From assembly GCA_028280515.1 (NCBI GenBank), contig JANQLP010000228.1, positions 20,074 through 84,073 of the forward strand: a stretch of 64,000 nucleotides of DNA. The letters run 5' to 3'. The position numbers and the translations under genes are program-made. Positions within the stretch are counted from its first letter, which is position 1. Every line of letters starts with the position of its first letter. Source of the DNA: Hyphomicrobiales bacterium. Its GTDB lineage: Bacteria > Pseudomonadota > Alphaproteobacteria > Rhizobiales > Methyloligellaceae. A model generated the notes under the pieces. It did no database searches. It was given only the letters and a program-made list of their open reading frames with translations, and was not told the DNA's origin. Shown in pieces: positions 1-8,723 of the stretch.

Positions 1-88
1 GATTTGAAAGCGCTACGGCGGCGGCGAGGGCGAGCGCGCCACCAGACGCGAATTGTCCCAAACGTCGGGTCCAGTTACGAACACGCAT
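1..88 (-). CDS. 5' end of a secreted protein gene (signal peptide only)
   Basis: Only the first 29 codons lie in the window; the gene runs off the left edge. The ATG is at 86-88 (minus strand), preceded by a strong GGAGGAAG ribosome binding site at 93-100. The visible peptide starts MRVRNWTRRLGQ, with several arginines, then becomes a hydrophobic Ala/Leu stretch. That is the n- and h-region of a Sec signal peptide. Transporter solute-binding proteins often start this way and would suit the neighbourhood, but nothing of the mature protein is visible, so the function cannot be given. Confidence 0.6.
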   Translation of the reverse strand, partial: MRVRNWTRRLGQFASGGALALAAAVALSN

Positions 89-345
89 GATTCTTCCTCC
101 AATTCACTAGGACACTGTCGACAGCGTTTGTGGGAGGAGGGCGATATTTGGAAGCGATTCTCTGTTTGTCTTATTGACCCCCAAAAGATCGATCTCACTC
201 CCAATTCAAAAGGATGAGACCCGGTTGCAATAAAGTCGAATTAAATATCGCGGGGAGCGAATAATCATCAATTATATGACGCCGTGCCGCCGCGAGATGA
301 GACGCGACTTCACATCCGGCAGGCCGCGTTTGCGGCATCGCCGCC

Positions 346-1260
346 TTACTCGGCTGCCGTGGTCCGGGTCTTGTCCCAGAACGCGCCGCTGCGCCAGAGA
401 TACTCCTCAAGAAACGTCATGGCCAAACGCGATGGCGGCCGCAGGCGCGGGTAGGACAGGGAAACTTTGACGTCCTGATTTGACTTGAACGGCTTCACCA
501 CGAGATTTGTGAAGCTCTGAACGCTGACCGTGAACTCGTCGACAACGGCGACACCGGCGCCCGCATTCACAAGTGTGCAGGCGGTGTAGCAGAACCGGAC
601 ATCGATGTTGATGTGCTGAAACTCGCCCGATGTGCGAAACGCTTCGTCGACGACGAGGCCGATGGGCGAGGCGCGGGGATAGGAAATCAGATGTTCGTTG
701 CAAAGGTCCTTTGGCCCGATGACCGACTTCTTTGCCAGACGGTGTCCCTTCGGCAGAACGCAGACGAGCTTGCCCTTTCGCACGACCTTGGTCTCGACTG
801 CCGGATGGTCGATCGGCGTAATGGTCAGGCCGAAGTCGGCCTGGTTCCCCGTCAGAAGGTCGATGACATGTTCATGAGGCGGCGTGTCGAAACCCACCTT
901 CACGGCCGGCCGGTCCCTGACAAAGGCCGCGATTGCGGCGGGAATGATGGTCTGGCCGATGCTCGGGCTGGCGAGGAACTTGAGTGTTCCCGCCTGCGTG
1001 TCGCGCAGGTCTTCAGCGAGGTTCCGGACGGAGTCGAAATGGGTGAAAAGCGACTCCGACTTGGCGTAAAGCGTGCGCGCCTCGGGCGTCGGGCGCAGGC
1101 GTCCGCCCGTGCGTTCGAACAGCGGAAATCCGAGCTGGTCCTCGAATTGCCGGATCATGTTGCTCACGGCCGGTTGCGAGATAAGCAACAGGTGCGCGGC
1201 GTTCTTGGTCGAGCCGCCCTGCATGACGGCGCGAAAAATCTCAAGTTGCCGGAGGTTCAT
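346..1260 (-). CDS. LysR-family transcriptional regulator
   Basis: This 304-residue protein has the usual LysR length. The N-terminal winged helix-turn-helix covers about residues 1-60 (MNLRQLEIFRAVMQGGS, then SQPAVSNMIRQFEDQLG) and is followed by the linker helix and a periplasmic-binding-protein-like effector domain. It is divergent from the carbamoylase/racemase pair, and the 138-base gap contains an AATTCG-N11-CGAATT palindrome of LysR-box shape. By the usual LysR logic it probably controls that operon and itself, with a hydantoin or carbamoyl-amino-acid related inducer. The family call is firm; the target and ligand are inferred from position. Confidence 0.92.
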   Translation of the reverse strand: MNLRQLEIFRAVMQGGSTKNAAHLLLISQPAVSNMIRQFEDQLGFPLFERTGGRLRPTPEARTLYAKSESLFTHFDSVRNLAEDLRDTQAGTLKFLASPSIGQTIIPAAIAAFVRDRPAVKVGFDTPPHEHVIDLLTGNQADFGLTITPIDHPAVETKVVRKGKLVCVLPKGHRLAKKSVIGPKDLCNEHLISYPRASPIGLVVDEAFRTSGEFQHINIDVRFCYTACTLVNAGAGVAVVDEFTVSVQSFTNLVVKPFKSNQDVKVSLSYPRLRPPSRLAMTFLEEYLWRSGAFWDKTRTTAAE

Positions 1261-1298
1261 CAGCTATAACCTGCGGAAATATCGAAGCCACAAATCTT

Positions 1299-1321
1299 AA
1301 TTCGACATTGTAGGGCGAATT
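1299..1321. promoter_or_regulatory. Candidate LysR operator (AATTCG-N11-CGAATT)
   Basis: A perfect 6-base inverted repeat, AATTCG at 1299-1304 and CGAATT at 1316-1321, is separated by exactly 11 bases. This is the T-N11-A architecture recognised by LysR regulators. It lies in the gap between the divergent LysR gene (starting at 1260) and the carbamoylase gene (starting at 1399), where such a box is expected. Confidence 0.55.
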
Positions 1322-1398
1322 CGTTGTGATTGAGAAGTCCCCGAATATCTGCATGGTTGTCCACCAGATGATTCACGGTTGACTGGAGGCGCTGAAAA

Positions 1399-2337
1399 AT
1401 GTCCCGAGTTATTCGCGTAGGCGGAGCCCAGATGGGCCCGCTGCAGAAGTCCGATAGCCGCGAGGCAGCGGTTTCGCGTATGATCAAGCTTCTGGATCAG
1501 GCCCACGAGGAGGGGTGCAACCTCGTGGCTTTTCCCGAGCTGACCCTCACCACGTTCTTTCCGCGATGGGACATGGACGACCAGGACGAGGTGGACCGGT
1601 ATTTCGAAGAGGAGATGCCGAACGCGGCGACACAGCCTCTGTTCGACCGGGCGAAGGAGTACGGCATTGCCTTCACCTTCGGCTATGCGGAGATCGCGAG
1701 GGAAAACGGCACGCGGCATCACTACAACACGTCGATTCTCGTCGATGAAGCCGGCAATATCGTCGGCAAGTACCGCAAGACGCATCTTCCGGGACACGCC
1801 GACTTCGATCCCGACCGGGCCTTCCAGCATCTTGAAAAGAAGTATTTCGAGGTCGGCAATACCGGTTTCCGGGTCTGGCGCTTCATGGATGGTATTTTCG
1901 GCATGTGCATCTGCAACGACCGCCGTTGGCCCGAGACCTACAGGGTCATGGGTCTGCAGGGTGTGGAGATGGTCCTGCTCGGGTTCAACACGCCGTCGAG
2001 CAACTCGCAACGCCAGAGCGAGCGGGGAGACCTGCGAACGTTCCATAACGATATTTCGGTGCAGGCTGGCGCCTATCAGAACGGGACGTGGGTGGTCTCG
2101 ATCGCCAAGGCGGGTGTGGAAGACGGGCACGAGCTGATGGGCGGCTCCGCAATCGTCCATCCGTCAGGGGAAATCGTGGCCAAATCGAAGACGCTGGACG
2201 ATGAACTGATCGTCGCGGATTGCGATCTCGACGAGTGTACGTTCTTCAAAGAGACCATTTTTGACTTCGACCGTCATCGCCGGCCCGAGCATTACGGCCT
2301 GATCACGCAACAGACCGGCGTCGTGCGTCCCGACTAA
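1399..2337 (+). CDS. hyuC: N-carbamoyl-D-amino-acid hydrolase (D-carbamoylase), nitrilase superfamily
   Basis: The enzyme hydrolyses N-carbamoyl-D-amino acids to D-amino acid, CO2 and ammonia, the second step of hydantoin breakdown. The 312-residue protein matches the well-studied Agrobacterium D-carbamoylase (about 304 residues) along its whole length. The catalytic triad falls at the same residue numbers: E47 in FPELTLTTFFPRW, K127 in KYRKTHLPGH and C172 in GMCICNDRRWPE. The ATG at 1399 follows a good GGAGG at 1384-1388. It is first in an operon with the racemase 34 bases downstream. No hydantoinase (dihydropyrimidinase) is in the window, so the substrate may be imported already carbamoylated or made by a gene elsewhere. 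Confidence 0.93.
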   Translation: MSRVIRVGGAQMGPLQKSDSREAAVSRMIKLLDQAHEEGCNLVAFPELTLTTFFPRWDMDDQDEVDRYFEEEMPNAATQPLFDRAKEYGIAFTFGYAEIARENGTRHHYNTSILVDEAGNIVGKYRKTHLPGHADFDPDRAFQHLEKKYFEVGNTGFRVWRFMDGIFGMCICNDRRWPETYRVMGLQGVEMVLLGFNTPSSNSQRQSERGDLRTFHNDISVQAGAYQNGTWVVSIAKAGVEDGHELMGGSAIVHPSGEIVAKSKTLDDELIVADCDLDECTFFKETIFDFDRHRRPEHYGLITQQTGVVRPD

Positions 2338-2371
2338 GAGGTCGTCGCTGCTGCAACTCGAAAGGTGTCGC

Positions 2372-3058
2372 ATGTCGCTTCCAGTCCTGGTCATCAATCC
2401 GAACAGCAATGACGAGGTCACGGCATCGATCGATCGCGCGCTCGATCCGCTTCGCTCGAACGATGCGCCGCCGATCCGTTGCATCACCCTGAAAGACGGA
2501 CCCTTTGGCATCGAAAGCCAGCGTGATGCGGATGTGGCTGCGGTGTGCGTCGGAGCTGCGGTTGAGGAACAGGTCGATAACGCGGCGGCGATCGTCATTG
2601 CCTGCTATTCGGACCCGGGCCTTGGCGCCGCCCGGGAAATCACGTCGAAGCCGGTGTTCGGTATTGCCGAAACGGGGCTCGCGACAGCCATCATGCTCGG
2701 CGGCAGGGTCGGTGTTGTCTCCATCCTGAAGAAGTCGGTGGACAGGCACTGGAGTTATGCCCGCGCGCTCGGGCTGGACCGGCGTATCGTCGCTGACCTG
2801 CCCGTGAATTTGTCGGTGGCGGAGCTTGCGGACGAAGCGTCGGTTGCATCCAAGATGCTCGATGTGGGCCGGCGGCTTCGGGATGACCACAATGCCAATG
2901 TGATCGTGCTTGGCTGCGCGGGCATGGCCCGTTACCGTGAGCGTATGGAAGCCGAACTCGAAATTTCGGTCATAGATCCGACGCAGGCGGCGGTTGCGGC
3001 GGCGCTGTCGGCACTCAGGCTCGAATATCGTGGCGAGAGGCGTACCAACGGTTCCTGA
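2372..3058 (+). CDS. Hydantoin racemase, Asp/Glu racemase superfamily
   Basis: This is a 228-residue cofactor-independent racemase. It starts with the family signature INPNSN (residues 8-13) and has the two expected catalytic cysteines, C78 in ACYSDPG and C182 in LGCAGM, close to the positions known in hydantoin racemases. Next to a D-carbamoylase, its likely role is to racemise 5-substituted hydantoins so that both enantiomers enter the D-selective route. Relatives such as allantoin racemase share the signature, so an allantoin-like substrate cannot be excluded. The ribosome binding site is weak (GAAAGG), consistent with coupling to the upstream gene. Confidence 0.85.
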   Translation: MSLPVLVINPNSNDEVTASIDRALDPLRSNDAPPIRCITLKDGPFGIESQRDADVAAVCVGAAVEEQVDNAAAIVIACYSDPGLGAAREITSKPVFGIAETGLATAIMLGGRVGVVSILKKSVDRHWSYARALGLDRRIVADLPVNLSVAELADEASVASKMLDVGRRLRDDHNANVIVLGCAGMARYRERMEAELEISVIDPTQAAVAAALSALRLEYRGERRTNGS

Positions 3059-3087
3059 AGCCGGGCGAGGTGCAGTCGAACGCCAGG

Positions 3088-4548
3088 TCAGTCGAACTGC
3101 GGTTTGACGCCGGGTGGCACACTGAATCCCAGATCGCCCCATTCGATGACGGCATCGCGTCCGCCGCGCCGTTCCATGAGTTTCTTCTGATCGGCTTTGG
3201 CCTCCGCGTCGGTCGCCTGCGGATCGCATATCTTTGTCAGTTCGCCCATCAATTCGTTGAGAATGGGTCTGGCGTTCGCGTCTGCGGCCAGGTCGTTCAA
3301 CTCGTCAGGATCTTCAGCGAGATCGAAAAGCTGGGGCGGGTATGCGGCATAGGCAACCAGCTTGTATTGCCCCTTGCGCACCATGTAGGCGGCGGTTTTC
3401 GAGCCCATGCCGTGATACTCGGAAAACACAACCCGGTCCGTGTCCGTGCCGTCGATGAGTTTCGCGACATCCGTGCCCGGCAGATCGTCGGGAAGGGTTT
3501 CCGGCGAGGCCTCGCCGGCGCAGCCCATTATGAAGGGATAGAGGTCGAGCAGGTTGGTGGGCGTCGAGACGGCCCTGTCTTCCGGAATACCAGGGCCTTT
3601 CACGATGAGGGGCACGCCGACGGATTCCTCGAACATGGTGGATTTACCCCACAGGCCGCGATTTCCCAGATTGTCGCCGTGGTCGCTGGTGTAGACGACA
3701 CGCGTCGTATCGGTCAGGCCCGCCTTGTCGAGAGCCGTGAGCACATTGCCGATATTCTCGTCGAGGAAGCTGCAAAGCCCCATATAGCCCGCCTGGGCAC
3801 GTTTCACCATGTCCGGCGTTTCGAAGAACTCGTCATAGGCGAACGAGCGCCGGTAGTCGTCGAGATAGGGGTGCACGTCATCGTGCCGCAACTCATAGAG
3901 CTTGGGCGGTGGCAGGTCCTGATCGTAGTAGCGGTAGAAGTGCTCCGGCGGTGCGGTGAGAGGGAAGTGGGGGCAGACGAACGAAACGAACAGCACCCAG
4001 GGTTTGTCCCGATATTTATGCGCTTCCTGGCGCAACCAGACCTGCGCACGTGCCGAAATCTCACGGTCGTAGGTCGTGTAGATGGACTCACCGGGCCCCG
4101 CCATCCTGGCCATTTTGTAGGCGCCGGCCCGCTTCGGCATGTCTTCGTCGCGCACGAGGCCGAGCAGGTCGCCCTTGCCTTCGATCACGTGCATGCCGAT
4201 CTGTTCGTCCGAAAACCCGTTGTCATCGCCGTCGGAGCGGAAATGGAGCTTGCCGATCGAGACCACCTGATGCCCGCGCTCGCGCAGCACGCTGTGCCAA
4301 CTGGGCTCCGACCCGTCGAACGGCATGGCGTTATCCCAGTGCTGGATCTGGTGAACGTATTTTCCGGTGGCGAACGCGGCGCGTGCGGGCACGCACACGG
4401 GGCAGGGGGTGTAGGCCGCGTCGAACCGCGCGCCCTGCGCCGCAAGCCGGTCCAGGTGCGGCGTCTGCACGATGTCATGGCCGTAGCAACCGGCGAGTTG
4501 CCGGTTGTGCTGGTCGGACATGATGATGATGAGGTTGGCCGGCGTCAT
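3088..4548 (-). CDS. Type I sulfatase family hydrolase (formylglycine-dependent)
   Basis: This 486-residue alkaline-phosphatase-fold enzyme has the formylglycine motif C-V-P-A-R at residues 52-56 (CPVCVPARAAFATG), metal ligands in the N-terminal MSDQH segment (D12) and a second metal site in YTSDHGDNLG. The C52 version of the motif predicts conversion to formylglycine by a sulfatase-modifying enzyme, so it should hydrolyse sulfate esters, or phosphonate/phosphate monoesters as some family members do. The C-terminal part resembles choline sulfatase (GLWGKSTMFEESVGVPLI), but the N-terminal half does not match that family closely. No signal peptide is seen, so it is probably cytoplasmic. Its start overlaps the stop of the upstream metallohydrolase by ATGA, and it is the last gene of the sulfur-themed operon. 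Confidence 0.87.
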   Translation of the reverse strand: MTPANLIIIMSDQHNRQLAGCYGHDIVQTPHLDRLAAQGARFDAAYTPCPVCVPARAAFATGKYVHQIQHWDNAMPFDGSEPSWHSVLRERGHQVVSIGKLHFRSDGDDNGFSDEQIGMHVIEGKGDLLGLVRDEDMPKRAGAYKMARMAGPGESIYTTYDREISARAQVWLRQEAHKYRDKPWVLFVSFVCPHFPLTAPPEHFYRYYDQDLPPPKLYELRHDDVHPYLDDYRRSFAYDEFFETPDMVKRAQAGYMGLCSFLDENIGNVLTALDKAGLTDTTRVVYTSDHGDNLGNRGLWGKSTMFEESVGVPLIVKGPGIPEDRAVSTPTNLLDLYPFIMGCAGEASPETLPDDLPGTDVAKLIDGTDTDRVVFSEYHGMGSKTAAYMVRKGQYKLVAYAAYPPQLFDLAEDPDELNDLAADANARPILNELMGELTKICDPQATDAEAKADQKKLMERRGGRDAVIEWGDLGFSVPPGVKPQFD

Positions 4549-6833
4549 GAGCGGAAGATGTAGATCGGACTCGACCAGGCCTGATGGCCGTCTTCCTGCG
4601 TGACGCGCACATAAAGCGCGTTGTCGCCCTCGTCACGCAACGGGATGTCCTGTTCCAGCGACATCTCCAGGTGCGGGTTCTCGTCGGGCAGCCGGAACAG
4701 GCGCAGTTTGCGTCCGAGTTTTCCGGCGTCGAATACGATGTCCTCGAATCCGATATCCGAGATGCTCAGCGTCTCGGAAACGACCGGGGTCCGGATATCG
4801 ATCGCGCCGACGTGTGCGTCCTTGAGCCAGGCGTCAAAGCCGCCATAGTTACCGGTGGTCAGCGCTCTCCAGCGCAGCTCATTCGGTCCGTCCTGATCGA
4901 GCGCCTTGTCGCGGTTGAAAAAGTTGATCGGCACGGTGCGCTCGACCTCATTGCCCTCGAACTTGGCCGAGCCGTCCCAGATGACCTGCCGGAACCGACC
5001 GCGATATTCAGCCCCCTCCCAGATCACCCTGACGCGCCGCCCTAGGTCGTCTTTGCTGTAGGGCCGGTGCGTCGAGACGTGCTCGAGCCCGTTGAAAATG
5101 TCGATACGCTCGATAGGTGCGGAGCCGATTGCATGAATCTTCAGCGTCGCGTCCCCGGAAGCGAGCTGCACGATATCCCCCATCACCGCGTCCCGGGACG
5201 CATGTCCGTCAGCAGGGCCAAGGGCCGGGTCGTCGTGATAGAGCGTGCCGTCGGCCGCAAACTCCGCCGTCACGTCGAGGATCATGCGGTTGCCGGTGGT
5301 GCCGTAATGGTGGCGCTTGCGGAAGCAATCGAAGATTGCGGGGCGCGTCAGCTCCGGTGTACGGAAGCAGGTGAGGCCGCCGATCGCACCAAACTTGGAC
5401 GAGCCGGGATAGCTCGCACCGGGCCGGCCCTTGTGACCGTCGGAATTGCAGACGACGCCGACCCGGTAGCCCATCTCCAGCGCGTCATGGAGTATCCACT
5501 CGAAGGTGCCCCAGGAGGAATGCACCTCGACGGACTTTTCCACGCGCCCGTCATGCGCCACCTTCACATCGGCATAGCGCCCGCCGCAGTGAGCGAGACA
5601 GACCGTGTCCTCGCCGTTCTCGATCAGCTTCTCGAACAGCGCCGCGGCCGTCCCGCAATCGGTATCGATGTCGCTCATATCGTCGACGAGCGCGTGGGAC
5701 GAACGGTAAATCGGCCGGTCTTCCGTCATATAGAAGACGTTGCGGTCGCCGCCGAGGAAGGTATTGCCGGACCACTCATATCCCGGAAGCGTGACGAACC
5801 GGCCCGGCGCGTTGAACTCGCCCATCAGCGCATTGAGGTCGGCCCAGAACTCCTTGGTGATCTGGAAATCGTTGCCCTGATGACCGATGACGTCGATGAA
5901 CGCCTTGTCGCGGGCGAACTCCATATATTGCCGTGCGCTGTTGGTGCCGATGGTCTCTTCGCTCTGGCCGTGCACGTCGCCCCAGAAATGCAGCGCCTGT
6001 CCGTCGGCCCGCGCGACAATCCGCAGGGGGTTCGATACGCAAAGCGGGACATCGCCCTCGTCGGAGACTTCGACCCGGTAGACGCCGGGCTCGCGTACGG
6101 TCAGGCCCTCGACGATGTGGGCAAACGCATCGGGTGCGAACGAAACGGTCTCCGGTAGGCCGTCGATCTCCGGCGTTGCCTTCAACCGCAAGGTTGCCGA
6201 AACCTTGTCGCTCGGATTGCCCCACCGGTCTTCACCCTTCAGCGACAGACGGAAGGGCTCGCCCGCCGGGTGCGTCGTCGGCAGGACGGCGCGCCAGGTC
6301 TCCGGCGGTCCGGGAACGATGTTGATGGTGGGCTGCTCGGGAATCGGCACATAAGTGTAAGTGGCGATCGCGTCGACGAGGACGCGGAACTCGAACGTGT
6401 CCTCGCAGAAGGTCTGAAGGCGCATGCCGGGCGACCCGCCGCTCCGCTCGCCGTACACGATGGTGATCGTGTCGCCCTCTTTCATGAAGCCGTTGACGAC
6501 CTTGATGTAGAGCGTTGCGTCCCACGGCCGCACATTGCCTTTCGGATCGTAGCGGACTTCCAGTTTCGCGTTGTTGCTGGCAACCACGGTGGTGTAGCCG
6601 GGGGCTGCAGGGTCGTCGAATTGCGGCGATGTTTGGTCAGTTGCGAAACGGCCGACGATCTTGATGCTGCCGCTGTCGTCGATGCCGTAAAAGCCGGCGG
6701 TGTAGACCAGCGTGATGGTGGTATAGGAGCCCGCCTCGAACTCGCCGGACGGCTCTATGGTCGCGTGCCCCGCAAGCTCCGCGGGAATGTTGTCCGAAAG
6801 GTTTCCTGCAAGCAGAACCTTGCTGCCCTCCAC
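4545..6833 (-). CDS. PHP-like metallohydrolase, DUF3604-type, with N-terminal beta domains
   Basis: This is a 762-residue protein. Roughly residues 1-275 look like beta-sandwich modules (alternating hydrophobic strands, prolines, a GPPETWRAVLP linker). Residues 280-500 hold a PHP-type metal site: WGDVH (D286, H288), GHQGND (H318), PGYEW (E353), LAHCGG (H415), VEVH (E436, H438) and NSDGHKG (D465, H467). This set fits the DUF3604/PHP hydrolases, metal-dependent phosphoesterase-like enzymes with no agreed substrate. A beta-rich C-terminal domain follows. The start is GTG at 6831-6833 behind a GGGAG site. It overlaps the sulfatase by 4 bases, so the two hydrolases are probably made together and act on the same compound. 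The substrate is unknown. Confidence 0.75.
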   Translation of the reverse strand: MEGSKVLLAGNLSDNIPAELAGHATIEPSGEFEAGSYTTITLVYTAGFYGIDDSGSIKIVGRFATDQTSPQFDDPAAPGYTTVVASNNAKLEVRYDPKGNVRPWDATLYIKVVNGFMKEGDTITIVYGERSGGSPGMRLQTFCEDTFEFRVLVDAIATYTYVPIPEQPTINIVPGPPETWRAVLPTTHPAGEPFRLSLKGEDRWGNPSDKVSATLRLKATPEIDGLPETVSFAPDAFAHIVEGLTVREPGVYRVEVSDEGDVPLCVSNPLRIVARADGQALHFWGDVHGQSEETIGTNSARQYMEFARDKAFIDVIGHQGNDFQITKEFWADLNALMGEFNAPGRFVTLPGYEWSGNTFLGGDRNVFYMTEDRPIYRSSHALVDDMSDIDTDCGTAAALFEKLIENGEDTVCLAHCGGRYADVKVAHDGRVEKSVEVHSSWGTFEWILHDALEMGYRVGVVCNSDGHKGRPGASYPGSSKFGAIGGLTCFRTPELTRPAIFDCFRKRHHYGTTGNRMILDVTAEFAADGTLYHDDPALGPADGHASRDAVMGDIVQLASGDATLKIHAIGSAPIERIDIFNGLEHVSTHRPYSKDDLGRRVRVIWEGAEYRGRFRQVIWDGSAKFEGNEVERTVPINFFNRDKALDQDGPNELRWRALTTGNYGGFDAWLKDAHVGAIDIRTPVVSETLSISDIGFEDIVFDAGKLGRKLRLFRLPDENPHLEMSLEQDIPLRDEGDNALYVRVTQEDGHQAWSSPIYIFRS

Positions 6834-6947
6834 GTTACTCTCCCTCGCTCACAGGCCGATTGTCAGCATGCCGCCAAAACATGAGGGCAGCACGCCGCCC
6901 GGCCTCCGTTGATGAACCCTGCCGCTTCGCTGGTGGATCGGGGCGCG

Positions 6948-7811
6948 TCAGGCCGCCGCCTGATGCTGAAACGGCGTTCCCTTGATGGTCGTGCGATGCA
7001 TGGTGCGTTCGTACGATTCCGCGTCATAAGGCGTTGCGCTGTGCATGGTGCAGCGATTGTCCCACATGACAATGTCGTGCGGTCTCCACGCGTGCGCATA
7101 GACAAAATCAGGCCGGACGGAATGCTCGTACAGCCGCGCCAGCAGGGCATTGCTCTCGTCTTTGCCGAGGCCCTTGATGCTGACGGTGAAGCCCTCGTTT
7201 ACGAACAGGGCCTTGCGGCCCGAATCCGGATGCCGGAGAACGACCGGATGCTCAACGTCGACCCATTCGGCCAGTTGCTGTTCAGTGGGGTCGGGGCGTT
7301 TGCCGCCTTCTGCCATCAGCATGTAGCGGTGCTTGTAGTTGTGGATGGCGACGGCATCGTCGACGAGGGCTTTGGTCTGGTCATCAAGAGCTTCATATGC
7401 CGCGTACATGTCCGCATAGAGCGTGTCGCCGCCCTCGGGCGGGACGGTGAGACCATGGAGGATCGAGCCCATGGGCGGAACCGCTTCATACGTGATGTCG
7501 CTGTGCCAGTAGGCGCCGCCGTTCTCCAGCGGCTTGACGCCGCCGCGCCCGCGGTTGGAAAGCACGAGGATTTCCGGATGCGTCGGCAGCAGCCAGTCCT
7601 TGACCGTGTGGCCCTGCAACTCGCCGAAGTTCTGCGAAAAGGCGACGTGCTGTTCCTGGGTTAGGTCCTGATCCCGGAAAACCAGGATCGAATGGTCCCA
7701 CCAGGCCTGCTTGATCTGCTGGACCGTGTCGGCATCCAGCGGTTTCGACAGATCGATACCGGCGACCTCGCCGACGAACGTCTTGCCTATTCTGGTGACG
7801 GACAATGTCAT
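6948..7811 (-). CDS. TauD/TfdA-family 2-oxoglutarate-dependent dioxygenase
   Basis: This 287-residue non-haem Fe(II) dioxygenase has the facial triad H103-x-D105 in YWHSDITYE and H257 in NRCTMHSATPYD, and a 2-oxoglutarate-binding arginine in ERTMHRTTIKG (R269 or R273). Family members hydroxylate taurine and other sulfonates, alkyl sulfates or phenoxyacetates next to the leaving group, for example releasing sulfite and an aldehyde. Here the gene starts 9 bases after the second permease of a TauT/NitT-type importer and is followed by a sulfatase operon, so a sulfonate or sulfate ester is the likely substrate. The exact compound cannot be read from sequence. Confidence 0.88.
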   Translation of the reverse strand: MTLSVTRIGKTFVGEVAGIDLSKPLDADTVQQIKQAWWDHSILVFRDQDLTQEQHVAFSQNFGELQGHTVKDWLLPTHPEILVLSNRGRGGVKPLENGGAYWHSDITYEAVPPMGSILHGLTVPPEGGDTLYADMYAAYEALDDQTKALVDDAVAIHNYKHRYMLMAEGGKRPDPTEQQLAEWVDVEHPVVLRHPDSGRKALFVNEGFTVSIKGLGKDESNALLARLYEHSVRPDFVYAHAWRPHDIVMWDNRCTMHSATPYDAESYERTMHRTTIKGTPFQHQAAA

Positions 7812-7820
7812 CTCAACCTC

Positions 7821-8723
7821 CTATCTCTGCATTCCCCATCGGATGACGGTCTTCGTCTCGATGTTCCGGAACACTACATTCTCAACCACAAAGCCAATCA
7901 GGATCACCATGAACAGGCCGGCGAAGACGCCGTCTGTCTCGAGGTTCTGACTGGACTCAAAGATGTACCAACCAAGGCCACCGCTGCCGGACGATGCGCC
8001 GAACACCAGTTCGGCCCCGATCAGGGTGCGCCATGCGAATGCCCAGCCGATCTTCATGCCCGCGAGGATCGATGGCAGGGCGGCCGGAACCAGGATCTTC
8101 CAGACATACCCGATGCCCCATAGGCCGTAATTTCGTCCGATCATGCGCAGGGTCTGGCTCACGCCCTCGAAGCCTGAGTGCGTGCTCAGCGCAACCGCCC
8201 AAAGAACCGAATGGATCAGGACGAAGACGAGGCTCCCGGTTCCCAAACCGAACCACAGCATGGCGAGCGGAAGCAGAGCGATCGCCGGCAGGGGATTGAA
8301 CATGGCGGTCGCCATGGCGATGAAATCGCTGCCGAAGCGAAACGCGGTCGCCCAAAGGATCAGGATCGCGGCGAGGAACAGTCCGGCGCCGTAACCGATG
8401 ATGAGGACCTTTATGGAGAACCAGATGTTGTGGATCAGAGTCCCATGGAACAGCGCGTTGTAGAGCGTCATGAAGGAGTCGGAGAAGCTCGGCAGCATCA
8501 ACGGTTCAACATCGAAGCCCACCGTGTAGGCCTGCCAGACGGAAACCAACGCCAGCAGAATGACCGCCTTGCGGACCGCGTCGATGTTCCAGATGCGTTC
8601 GAACCATGACAGTGTAATGGCGACTTCGCCGGTTTGCGCCTGCTGCAGGTCGGAGACCTCGAATTCGGGTCGGATGACGAGTTCCGGCAGGGACGCGGTT
8701 TTTTTGGAGACGTTCGTGCTCAT
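7821..8723 (-). CDS. ABC transporter permease, NitT/TauT (SsuC-like) type, second permease
   Basis: This 300-residue inner-membrane protein has about six membrane segments and the permease coupling region near GMKIGWAFAWRTLIGAELVFG. An in-frame extension upstream is open but is out-of-frame sequence of the preceding permease. The ATG at 8721-8723 overlaps the stop of that gene (ATGA), and the N-terminus (MSTNVSKKTASLPELVIRPE) parallels that of its paralogue. The two consecutive permeases are clearly related but distinct, so the transporter probably uses a heterodimeric channel instead of the usual homodimer. It serves the binding protein encoded at 10471-11511. Confidence 0.9.
   Translation of the reverse strand: MSTNVSKKTASLPELVIRPEFEVSDLQQAQTGEVAITLSWFERIWNIDAVRKAVILLALVSVWQAYTVGFDVEPLMLPSFSDSFMTLYNALFHGTLIHNIWFSIKVLIIGYGAGLFLAAILILWATAFRFGSDFIAMATAMFNPLPAIALLPLAMLWFGLGTGSLVFVLIHSVLWAVALSTHSGFEGVSQTLRMIGRNYGLWGIGYVWKILVPAALPSILAGMKIGWAFAWRTLIGAELVFGASSGSGGLGWYIFESSQNLETDGVFAGLFMVILIGFVVENVVFRNIETKTVIRWGMQR

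Noticed and set aside
613..1269. Plus-strand open frame of 218 codons antisense to the LysR gene
   Set aside because: It is the reverse-complement shadow of a well-supported LysR gene; its protein has no family features and no ribosome binding site.
3070..4563. Plus-strand open frame of about 497 codons across the sulfatase gene
   Set aside because: The antisense sulfatase gene has full catalytic motifs. Long antisense frames are common in GC-rich DNA, and this one lacks recognisable domains.
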